This document shows, piece by piece, positions 15,666-23,305 of a DNA stretch of 24,924 bases. The stretch is from CAYUHC01 sp964444555 (GTDB lineage Bacteria; Patescibacteriota; Minisyncoccia; Phycocordibacterales; JACOZG01), in NCBI GenBank assembly GCA_964444555.1, contig CAYUHC010000011.1:1-24924 (forward strand), in the 5' to 3' direction. The notes under the pieces are model-generated. The model worked only from the letters and a program-made list of their open reading frames with translations. It had not been told where the DNA came from and did not search any database. The stretch's first letter is position 1. The number at the start of each line of letters is the position of its first letter. Both the position numbers and the translations under genes were made by a program.

Positions 15666-18600
15666 ATGAACTTTAAGCGGTTCTCCTTGTTTGTTGGTGT
15701 GGCGGTGGCAGTTTTTGGGCTGGCGGGTATTGGTCGGGCTTGGGCCGCGGCCTGTGTCTCTAACACAGCTAGCGGTAACTGGAATACGTCCGGTTCCTGG
15801 ACTAGTTGTGGCGGCACCACTCCTCAAACGGCCGACACGGTAAAAATTTTGAATGGCCACACGATTACGCTCGACACCACTACCACGGTCGCGGGCGTGA
15901 CAATTGATAGTGGTGGTACACTGACGGAAGATGGTAGTAGTCGGATGCTTACAGTGGGAGCGAGTGGTTGGAATAATGCCGGTACTTTTACCGCCAATAC
16001 CAGCAAGATTCGTTTTCTGACTAATACCTCGTCAACCCTGGTCGGTAATACGACCTTTAATCAAATTGAATTTAGTTGGTCGAGCGGCGGCGCGCCAACT
16101 TATGTGATCGGTTCGAGTGCGACCTCGACTACTTTTACCGTTAATGCTACAACCACGATCAGTGGCGGCAACAACATTACTTTAAACACGGGCAACACTG
16201 ACACGACGGTCAGCAACATCAATGCCAAGGGAGATATTTATATTACGAGCACCGGTACCGGTGCGGCGGGTAGCGCTACGATCACGATTAATGGTTCTGA
16301 TGACCAGATTTTGACGGGTAACGGAACGGTCGGTCAGGGACGTTTGCCGAAGGTGGTGATTAATCGCTCTAGCGAAAATAGCGGCAAGAAATTGTATTTG
16401 TCGAGCACGATCACGGTTAATGGCGGGTGGACTTACACGGCGGGGACGGTTGATATTACGACCTACACTAACCGCGTGGCCTTTACTGGCAACCAGACCA
16501 TTTTGGGTTCAATGACTTTTTCGGATGTGGACTTCGCCTTTATTTCTGGCTCTTTGACGGTGACGATTGGTTCGGCGTCGTCGGCCACCACAATGACGGT
16601 GAACGGCACGTTCCGGGTTACTGGCTCTAACGGGGTGACGATCAACACGGGTAATACGGACACGAGTTTAAGTAATATTGACGTTAAGGGTGACGTAACG
16701 ATTACCAACACTGGTACGAACGGTGGTGGTACGGGAGTAATTACTTTTAATGGTACGGGTAATCAGACTTTGTCGGCCGGCACCACGGTTAACCAAGGTC
16801 GCCTGCCTAAAGTGGTGATTAATCGGGCGAGTGAGTCCGGCGGTTCGGAATTGACGCTCTCGGGCATGATTAGTTTGGCGGGTGCCAGCTGGACTTATAC
16901 GACCGGTACGGTCGATGCCACCACGGCTAGTTCTACCTTGTACATTGGCGCGAACACGACGGTCGATGGGCAGGGGACGAGCGAAACGATGTCGTTTGAT
17001 AATGTGATTGTGGGTGGCGGCACATTAACGCTCGGCGGCAATCTGGATGTTGATCGCGAGTTAACCATTGCTTCGGCGCGAACCCTTACTACTAGCAACA
17101 ACAATGTAAATGTGGGCGGTAATTGGACGAATGCCGGTACTTATACTTCTGGCTCCAACACCACCACTTTTGATGGAGCGGGAAATAGCGTGATCATTAC
17201 TGGCGGCACCGGTACCACCCAAGACTTTAATAATTTTACCGTCGCCAAAACCGGCTCCGGCGTGGCCCAACTTTCTACTAATGGTTTGGATGTTGATGGG
17301 ACGCTCACTGTTTCTAGTGGCACGCTAGACATTAATGGTCAAGCGGTTTCGACGGTGACGACCTGTTCGATCACGGGCACCCTAAAATTAACTGGTGACG
17401 AAACGATTTCTTGTACGCCGACCCTTAACTCTGGTTCTACCGTGGAATACAGCGCGACTTCAGGTACGCGGGCGATTAAAAATTGGACTTATCAAAGTTT
17501 GAAGATTAACGGCTCAGGCGGCACCTTTAGCGACAGCGGTACGCGTTCCTTGGGCGGGGACTTTACGTTGGCGGCAGGAACTTTTTCGGCGCCAACGACT
17601 TTAAATGTGGCCGGTAATTGGACTAAGTCTGGGGGTACTTTTACGCATAATTCGGCGACCGTTGTTCTTAATGGCACCAACCAGACAATTTCTGGTAGCA
17701 CCGACTTTCACAATTTAACTAAGCAAGACTCCAACAATAACAGCACTGATTTAACTTTAACTTTTGACGAAAGCGGAACTCAAACTATTGGTGGATTACT
17801 AACCCTTAAGGGTACCGACGCCGACGATCGAGTCAATTTAGTTTCTTCTAATCCACCCGCGCAATGGAGCTTAGTGGCTAATGGTACTTTTGATATTGAT
17901 TGGGTGGACGTTACCGATAGCGACGCGTCTGGCGGCAACGAAGTTTCCTTGGCAACGCCAGCCAATAATGTTAACGGGGGCAATAACTTAAATTGGGGTT
18001 TTTCGAGCAATCAAACTCCCACCGTCTCGACGCTTGGTCCGGCTGGCTACGTTGATGGATCTTGGACCACTGATTCGACTCCAACCTTGACCTTTACCAC
18101 GGCTGATGGCGATGATGACGCAGTGCAATTTAATGTTCAGATTGATGACAGTAGTGACTTTGCCAGCTTGGTAGTTGACGCTTATTCAAGTTTGGCGGCA
18201 GCTGGAGCCTCGCAATATACTCCTTCATCTCTTTCGGACGGCTCTTATTATTGGCGAGTTCGTGTTTCTGATAATACTGCCACCTCCAGTTTTACTACCG
18301 CCAACAGTGGTTCGGTGGCTTTCCGTGTCGATACGGCCGGGCCAAACATTTCTTCGATTTCGGCTGGCACGCCAGGCGGAACTTCGGCGACTATCACTTG
18401 GACGACCAACGAAAATTCGACTTCTCAGGTTGAGTATGGCACCACGGCTAGTTACGGTAGTATTACTACTCTCGATACTGATCTAGAAACTTCTCACTCG
18501 GTAGGCTTGTCCGGCCTAACCCCCGGGACGACCTATCACTATCGCGTGGCTTCTGTGGATGGGGCGGGCAACAGCGCTTCTTCGACTGACCAGACTTTCG

Positions 18601-20696
18601 CTACGGCCGATACTTCGGAGCCCTCAGTCTCAATGACGGCGCCAACGGCTGGATCTTATGTTTTGGGGACAATTACTTTGTCGGCTGATGCGAGCGACAA
18701 CGTCGGGGTGAGTGGCGTCCAATTTAAGCGAGGAACCGAAACGTTTGTTGGTTCTGAAGATACGTCATCGCCTTATTCGATTCAGTTAGATACTACGGCT
18801 TTAACTGATGGATCTTATTCTTTTTTCGCGGTGGCCCGAGATGGTGATGGGAATTACGCCACTTCTTCAACGGTGACCGTAACGGTCGATAATACGGCCC
18901 CGACGGCAGGCTCCTTCAGCTTTACGAGCGTGACCGCCACCGCCATTACTGCTTCTTCGACGGGGGCAAGTGATGCCACCGCGGGCTTAGCCGTTTTGCC
19001 TTATCAGTATCGAAACGTTACGACTAACACCTATTCATCGCTCACGTCGAGCGCGGTCACTTCCAGCAGTTTGACTCCAAACACGAGTTACAGTTTTACG
19101 GTGGGAGTAGTGGATCGATCGGGCAATTGGGCGACGACAACTCCGGCGGCCACTACGACTCTGGCCGCGACGCCAGTGAGTCTTGCTTTTGATGAAGATG
19201 AGGTTGATCAGATTGTGGTTAGTTGGGGGGCTAATAGTAATCCAGCGGGAACGGAATATTTTGCTGAAAACTTAACCGAGGCCACTAACTCTGGGTGGAT
19301 TACTACCACCACCTGGACTTCGACCAGTTTGGCTACCGGCACGCCTTACCAATTTTCCGTCAAGGCTAGGAATAGTGAGAATGTCGAGACTGCCGCGCTG
19401 ACGGGTTGGGCGACAACCAGCGACGGCTCTCCTGATCCAGAACCAGAACCCGAAGAAGATTCTGGGTCAAGCCGTTCTGGTGGCGGCGGGCGTTATCTCC
19501 GTCGAGTGGTGGAGGCGCCAGTCCAAGCCATCACTACTTTGTACGAAATTATTCCGGATTCCTTCTGGGCTTCAACCCCCGTTCCTGCCGCCTTGCCACC
19601 TGTTAATCCGGCCGATTTGCCAGCCACTCCGCCACCACCGCTAACCGGCGAGTGGCAGTTGGCTCCTGATCTGGCCATTAAAGATTTACTACTTAATCCT
19701 TTGCCCGGTTCGGTCGGGGATCTGGTGACTAAGTTCCCAACTCTCGAGCAATTATTTGCTGATTTGGGGGTCTCGCAGGTGGCTGATTTGAGGAAGCTTT
19801 CCGGGACGGCCATTAACCTGCCTTCACTTGGCGAGCTTGGGGAGGAGGTGCCAACTGATACCGTTTTTGCTCGCGGAGCTGGTGGGACAATCGATAAAAA
19901 GGTTTCGGTTTTGGTGAGTGAGCAGGGAACTTTCCAAAAAAATCTAAATGTTTTGGCCGGGAAAAGTGTTGAATTTGTGGTTAAGCCGAGCCAGGAGGTG
20001 AGTGCGGTTAAGGGCTATCTATTGTTGGCCGAGCGCCCGAAGTCAAATATCATTTCTCGCTTGGCCTCTCAGTTAGTAGCGGCGGCAGGTTTGAGTGGTA
20101 ACGATTCGACCTCTGCGGCTACGACCGAGATCGAGAATCGCTTGGTGGTCGAAGAGTTTGATTACACGGATCCTGATGGCGACGGTTTGTATACTGGTAC
20201 TTTGCGAACGCCGATCGTGGCGGGTAAATATGAGTTAGTCACCACTCTGGCTTATAAGAGCGTTAAGTTGGGAACCAAGGAATTGCGTTTAACAACCGTG
20301 ATTGATCCGGAGGGCTACATCTTTGAGCGGATTGATGGCAAAGAGGCGCGTGTGCCTGGCGCCACGGTCACGCTCTGGTGGCGTAATCCCGCCACGGCCA
20401 GCTTCGAAGTTTGGCCAGCCGGTAAGTATCAACAAGATAATCCTCAGGTTACGGCCGAAAGAGGGACCTACTCTTTCTTAGTCCCAGAGGGTTCATACTA
20501 TTTGGTGGTGCAGGCTAAGGATTATCGACCATTCCAGGGGGACGTGTTTGAAGTTCGCTCGGGCAATAGCGTTCACACTAATATCGAATTAACCTCAGAG
20601 TTTAACTTGGCGCGAGTGTTTGATTGGAAGTTGATTCTCTTGATCGCCACGCTTGGGCTTTTGGGGTATAATTTCTACCGAGATCGAAAACATTAA
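15666..20696 (+). CDS. Giant membrane-anchored repeat / FN3-like surface protein
   Basis: Encodes 1676 residues. The signal peptide (MNFKRFSLFVGVAVAVFGLAGIG..., cleavage near AWA|A at 27) precedes a Thr/Gly/Asn-rich beta region (about 30-780) that includes two tandem 153-residue repeats and looks like a beta-solenoid. Next come a domain ending in 'DGSYYWRVRVSDN' (about 781-890), an FN3-like domain ('ATITWTTNENSTSQVEYGTT', about 892-980), an Ig-like domain with 'DNVGVSGVQF' (about 985-1075), and two further FN3-like modules to about 1255. A low-complexity hinge (PDPEPEPEED, then SGGGG and a proline-rich stretch) leads to a C-terminal half with an acidic DPDGDG loop near 1500 and a carboxypeptidase-regulatory-like domain (about 1550-1635). 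A final transmembrane helix (LILLIATLGLLGYNFY, about 1657-1672) ends in the basic tail RDRKH. It is probably a long stalk projecting from the membrane; no enzyme motif is seen. Confidence 0.85.
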   Translation: MNFKRFSLFVGVAVAVFGLAGIGRAWAAACVSNTASGNWNTSGSWTSCGGTTPQTADTVKILNGHTITLDTTTTVAGVTIDSGGTLTEDGSSRMLTVGASGWNNAGTFTANTSKIRFLTNTSSTLVGNTTFNQIEFSWSSGGAPTYVIGSSATSTTFTVNATTTISGGNNITLNTGNTDTTVSNINAKGDIYITSTGTGAAGSATITINGSDDQILTGNGTVGQGRLPKVVINRSSENSGKKLYLSSTITVNGGWTYTAGTVDITTYTNRVAFTGNQTILGSMTFSDVDFAFISGSLTVTIGSASSATTMTVNGTFRVTGSNGVTINTGNTDTSLSNIDVKGDVTITNTGTNGGGTGVITFNGTGNQTLSAGTTVNQGRLPKVVINRASESGGSELTLSGMISLAGASWTYTTGTVDATTASSTLYIGANTTVDGQGTSETMSFDNVIVGGGTLTLGGNLDVDRELTIASARTLTTSNNNVNVGGNWTNAGTYTSGSNTTTFDGAGNSVIITGGTGTTQDFNNFTVAKTGSGVAQLSTNGLDVDGTLTVSSGTLDINGQAVSTVTTCSITGTLKLTGDETISCTPTLNSGSTVEYSATSGTRAIKNWTYQSLKINGSGGTFSDSGTRSLGGDFTLAAGTFSAPTTLNVAGNWTKSGGTFTHNSATVVLNGTNQTISGSTDFHNLTKQDSNNNSTDLTLTFDESGTQTIGGLLTLKGTDADDRVNLVSSNPPAQWSLVANGTFDIDWVDVTDSDASGGNEVSLATPANNVNGGNNLNWGFSSNQTPTVSTLGPAGYVDGSWTTDSTPTLTFTTADGDDDAVQFNVQIDDSSDFASLVVDAYSSLAAAGASQYTPSSLSDGSYYWRVRVSDNTATSSFTTANSGSVAFRVDTAGPNISSISAGTPGGTSATITWTTNENSTSQVEYGTTASYGSITTLDTDLETSHSVGLSGLTPGTTYHYRVASVDGAGNSASSTDQTFATADTSEPSVSMTAPTAGSYVLGTITLSADASDNVGVSGVQFKRGTETFVGSEDTSSPYSIQLDTTALTDGSYSFFAVARDGDGNYATSSTVTVTVDNTAPTAGSFSFTSVTATAITASSTGASDATAGLAVLPYQYRNVTTNTYSSLTSSAVTSSSLTPNTSYSFTVGVVDRSGNWATTTPAATTTLAATPVSLAFDEDEVDQIVVSWGANSNPAGTEYFAENLTEATNSGWITTTTWTSTSLATGTPYQFSVKARNSENVETAALTGWATTSDGSPDPEPEPEEDSGSSRSGGGGRYLRRVVEAPVQAITTLYEIIPDSFWASTPVPAALPPVNPADLPATPPPPLTGEWQLAPDLAIKDLLLNPLPGSVGDLVTKFPTLEQLFADLGVSQVADLRKLSGTAINLPSLGELGEEVPTDTVFARGAGGTIDKKVSVLVSEQGTFQKNLNVLAGKSVEFVVKPSQEVSAVKGYLLLAERPKSNIISRLASQLVAAAGLSGNDSTSAATTEIENRLVVEEFDYTDPDGDGLYTGTLRTPIVAGKYELVTTLAYKSVKLGTKELRLTTVIDPEGYIFERIDGKEARVPGATVTLWWRNPATASFEVWPAGKYQQDNPQVTAERGTYSFLVPEGSYYLVVQAKDYRPFQGDVFEVRSGNSVHTNIELTSEFNLARVFDWKLILLIATLGLLGYNFYRDRKH
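16122..17039 (+). repeat. Two tandem 459-bp in-frame repeats (153 residues each)
   Basis: Unit 1 covers residues 153-305 (16122-16580) and unit 2 residues 306-458 (16581-17039) of the surface protein. 'NTGNTDT' recurs at residues 174 and 327, and 'QGRLPKVVINR' follows in each. The units differ at many positions, so the duplication is old rather than recent. Unit boundaries are approximate at the C-terminal end. Confidence 0.75.
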
Positions 20697-20705
20697 TCCT
20701 GGAAG

Positions 20706-21056
20706 ATGAAAAAATATTCTACCCCTCTACTTATTTTACTGGTAGTAATTTTGGTTTTTTTGACTTGGCGTTACCGATCGCTCTATCGACAAGCCGAGTC
20801 TCAGTTGGCTGAGGTGGCTCTTAGCGCGCAAACCCTGGAGTTTACGCAGTTGTTTATTCAGAAAATTTTGCAGGCTGAGGGGGCGATTGATTTTGATACT
20901 CGTTTGGAATTAGAAAATCGGGTTCGAGCTCTAGGCGAGCCAGAAATTTTGGCCGCCTGGCAATCTTTTACTTCAAGCGTTACTCAGGCCGAAGCCCAGC
21001 AGGAGGTCAAGGATTTATTGGCTTTGTTGATCGATCATGTTGAAGCCGACCGTTAG
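20706..21056 (+). CDS. Small membrane-anchored helical protein
   Basis: Encodes 116 residues: one N-terminal transmembrane helix (about 5-22, STPLLILLVVILVFLTW) followed by a largely helical, charged segment ('YRQAESQLAEVALSAQTLEF', 'LENRVRALGEPEILAAWQSF', 'EAQQEVKDLLALLIDHVEAD') likely to form coiled coils. No family is recognised. It starts 9 nt after the giant repeat protein and overlaps the following wall-binding gene by 20 nt, so it belongs to that transcription unit. A role as a membrane tether or assembly factor for the neighbouring surface proteins is only a guess. The start is supported by the MKKY-type N-terminus common among exported proteins here. Confidence 0.7.
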   Translation: MKKYSTPLLILLVVILVFLTWRYRSLYRQAESQLAEVALSAQTLEFTQLFIQKILQAEGAIDFDTRLELENRVRALGEPEILAAWQSFTSSVTQAEAQQEVKDLLALLIDHVEADR

Positions 21057-21912
21057 GTGGGCGGGAGCTTTATTTTTTGGTTGGGTTGTTTTAGTCACGG
21101 CGGCAGTCACCGATTTTCAAGCGACCGATAATTTTATTGTTGAGGGAGTTAACTTTTCTTCAGCGACGGTTGATCTGGTGATCAATTCTGGTTCGACGGC
21201 TGAGTCGATAGAATTTTCGGCCGGAGAATTTTTTGTTACTAATCCGGGAACTTTTTCTTTTTCGGTGGCCAGTTCAGGGGTTGCCAGTTTGCGGGCGGAG
21301 CGCGATGGGAGCGTGGTGGCCTGCGAAGAAAATGTTACTCCCGGCACTACCGCCTTAACTCTACCGTTAACGGCCGGCCTGTATGAACTTATTCCTTCGG
21401 CCGTGGTGTGTGAATCGGAGGAGGAAGAAGAAGAGGATTCTGTGGCTACCACTACTCCCGAACGTGATCCACCTGGTTTGCCAGTGCGAGTGGTCAGTCC
21501 AGTTTGGCGGGCGGTCGCCACCGTTCCCAGTGGCCAGTTGGGAGGAGTTTCAGCCCCGACGAGACGGTTGGTGGTGGGTTCAATCGGGGATGATGTGCGT
21601 CAGCTCCAAGTGATTCTTAATCGTGATCCGCGGACACGGGTGGCAGTGGCGGGGCCAGGATCACCAGGGCAAGAGACGACCGTGTACGGAGGATTGACTC
21701 GCGCGGCAGTGATTCGGTTCCAGGAACAATACGGCATCGTGACTGGTCCAGCGACGCCCGGGTATGGTGAAGTTGGCCCCCTAACTCGCGCTAAAATTGC
21801 CGAGCTTGCCGCGCCGACTGCGAACGAAGAGCCCGAGACCAGATTGAATCTATTACAAACTTACGTGCGTCTTTTGGAGGAGTACGTGCGTCTTCAGCGA
21901 GCGTTACAATAA
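21037..21912 (+). CDS. Secreted peptidoglycan-binding protein with coiled-coil tail
   Basis: Encodes 291 residues. An N-terminal hydrophobic segment (about 8-23) serves as signal peptide or anchor. A beta domain (about 27-125) is followed by an acidic linker (ESEEEEEEDS, about 126-136). A PG_binding_1-type domain (about 177-260) shows 'SIGDDVRQLQVILNRD', 'AAVIRFQEQYGI' and 'GPLTRAKIAELA', and a C-terminal helix (NLLQTYVRLLEEYVRLQRAL) ends the protein. The last two parts repeat the architecture of the end of the 1549-residue protein, so both should bind the wall in the same way. ATG 21037 lies inside the preceding gene. No Shine-Dalgarno sequence is evident, and coupled translation is likely. 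Confidence 0.8.
   Translation: MLKPTVRWAGALFFGWVVLVTAAVTDFQATDNFIVEGVNFSSATVDLVINSGSTAESIEFSAGEFFVTNPGTFSFSVASSGVASLRAERDGSVVACEENVTPGTTALTLPLTAGLYELIPSAVVCESEEEEEEDSVATTTPERDPPGLPVRVVSPVWRAVATVPSGQLGGVSAPTRRLVVGSIGDDVRQLQVILNRDPRTRVAVAGPGSPGQETTVYGGLTRAAVIRFQEQYGIVTGPATPGYGEVGPLTRAKIAELAAPTANEEPETRLNLLQTYVRLLEEYVRLQRALQ
21905..21910 (+). promoter_or_regulatory. -10-like element before the 21919 gene
   Basis: TACAAT ends 8 nt before ATG 21919 and overlaps the last codons of the upstream gene. The TGN extension is missing, so it is weaker than the others, but the spacing agrees with the leaderless pattern. Confidence 0.4.
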
Positions 21913-21918
21913 TACTTT

Positions 21919-23247
21919 ATGAAATATTTAAAATTAGGATTCGCGTTTAGCTTGGGGTTGGGGATCAGTTTTTCGGCCGTAGCGATCGGTGCGACGACGA
22001 TTGGTAACAATATTTCGACCGGCGGTAATTTGGAAGTAACCGGCAACGCCACAACGACGGGCGATTTGGTGGTCGAAGGGAATTTGACGATTGAGGGTTC
22101 GTGCGTTGGCTGTGGTTCTGGCGAGGGGGTGTCGTCAATTTCAGTTAATGGATCAACGACGACAATTAGTGGCTTTACGGCCCTCTCCACCACAACGATT
22201 ACGGGGATTACTAATCAGTATCTGCCGCACGAAGGGAAATATGCTTATTTTTATGCCAGCACTTTTGGCCAAACTCAGCCGACCGGACTTGATCCGAACG
22301 CTGGCAAGATGAGTCATTGGAGTTTTGGCGTTTCCGACCCGACGGGTGCGAGCGACACTAAGCGAGGCGATGTAACATATTGGACTGGCTATAACTTAAA
22401 CGAGACGGGCAACGCTCAGGTTTGTGACACGATTGATAATCACTGTATTTTTGATCGGACGGAGGTTTATTGGTGGGACGGCACTAAGCCGGTCTACGAG
22501 CATCACATGGGTTATATTGATCGCAACGGTGTCACGCATCGGATTTGGAATCAGCAATCAGAGCTTAATAATTCCAACACGGTTTTGAGTTTGGGCGCGA
22601 CGGCTTTCGACGTTTACGATACTGGTAACAATACTAGTTATTTTACTTTGAGCAGTACTTCGGCTAGCTTCGTCAGCCAGGCGACAATCAATATGAAGAA
22701 CGGTGCCTATTTAGTTGGTCAACGAAATTCTTCGGCCGGTGGCTCGGGGGTGAATCTGATCGGCGTTCAGTCGGCGATTAATACGATTGCGATTGGTGGG
22801 GCGGCGGCAACCAACGGTTTGTATCTTAATGATCCAGTTATTCGCGGCAATGATGACGATGAGACGGCGATCGCGATTGGTTCGGATACTCAAACCGTTA
22901 ACGATGATACTAATGTGATTAAGTTCGTTCGGGCTCAATATAATATCTCCTCGCCCCAGTCTACTTTAAGAACTTCCAGCCCCCATGTTTCTATTTCGGC
23001 GTCGAGTTCAGAAATTCGATTGGGTACGGGCTTGTTTTACGCTCAGGACACTGTACTGCGACGAGCCGCCGCCAATAATCTGCAATTTACGGCGGGCACA
23101 GCGGCCACTAGTACTTTGACGATCGGTAGCGCTAGTTATAGTAAGGGCTCATGTTTGGAGCTTTACGATACGGCCGGTAATGTGGTTTATGCTTATGTTC
23201 CGGCCGGGGGAACAGCTTTTACCCTTTCGTCAACGAGTTGCAAATAG
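21919..23247 (+). CDS. Secreted tail-fibre-like surface protein, paralogue 1
   Basis: Encodes 442 residues. A signal peptide (MKYLKLGFAFSLGLGISFSAVAIGA) precedes a beta-strand ladder (about 27-60: 'TIGNNISTGGNLEVTGNATT', 'GDLVVEGNLTIEG') that resembles the shafts of phage tail fibres and similar trimeric surface proteins. The core (about 148-220) carries a two-Cys motif ending 'DNHCIFDRTEVYWWDG', followed by 'YEHHMGYIDRNGVTHRIWN'. A Ser/Thr/Asn-rich beta region follows. The C-terminus is a 31-residue module that begins at C412 (CLELYDTAGN) and ends at C441 with TSCK, suggesting a disulfide-closed tip. It shares everything from about residue 148 onward with the next gene. I do not recognise the family. 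A trimeric or solenoid adhesin is the best inference. Confidence 0.7.
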   Translation: MKYLKLGFAFSLGLGISFSAVAIGATTIGNNISTGGNLEVTGNATTTGDLVVEGNLTIEGSCVGCGSGEGVSSISVNGSTTTISGFTALSTTTITGITNQYLPHEGKYAYFYASTFGQTQPTGLDPNAGKMSHWSFGVSDPTGASDTKRGDVTYWTGYNLNETGNAQVCDTIDNHCIFDRTEVYWWDGTKPVYEHHMGYIDRNGVTHRIWNQQSELNNSNTVLSLGATAFDVYDTGNNTSYFTLSSTSASFVSQATINMKNGAYLVGQRNSSAGGSGVNLIGVQSAINTIAIGGAAATNGLYLNDPVIRGNDDDETAIAIGSDTQTVNDDTNVIKFVRAQYNISSPQSTLRTSSPHVSISASSSEIRLGTGLFYAQDTVLRRAAANNLQFTAGTAATSTLTIGSASYSKGSCLELYDTAGNVVYAYVPAGGTAFTLSSTSCK

Positions 23248-23261
23248 GGTGGGTGGAGTGA

Positions 23262-23275
23262 TAAGCTCAAGCTTA
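23262..23275 (+). repeat. Short palindrome between the two paralogues
   Basis: TAAGCT-CA-AGCTTA is a perfect 6-bp inverted repeat with a 2-nt centre, too tight for an RNA hairpin loop and so more like a protein-binding site. A -10-like TATTCT follows at 23278-23283. The 58-nt gap otherwise contains only GCTTAATT repeated twice. Confidence 0.35.
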
Positions 23276-23305
23276 ATTATTCTGGGCGCTTAATTCTTAA
23301 TGGTT

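Noticed and set aside
20667..20672. TATAAT in the 3' end of the giant repeat gene as a promoter for 20706
   Set aside because: It encodes part of the transmembrane helix, lacks a -35, and is far from the start compared with other promoters here. The next gene is more simply part of the same operon.
20706..21912. A single gene broken by frameshift
   Set aside because: The two frames overlap by 20 nt, but each has its own N-terminal hydrophobic segment, so they are two exported proteins.
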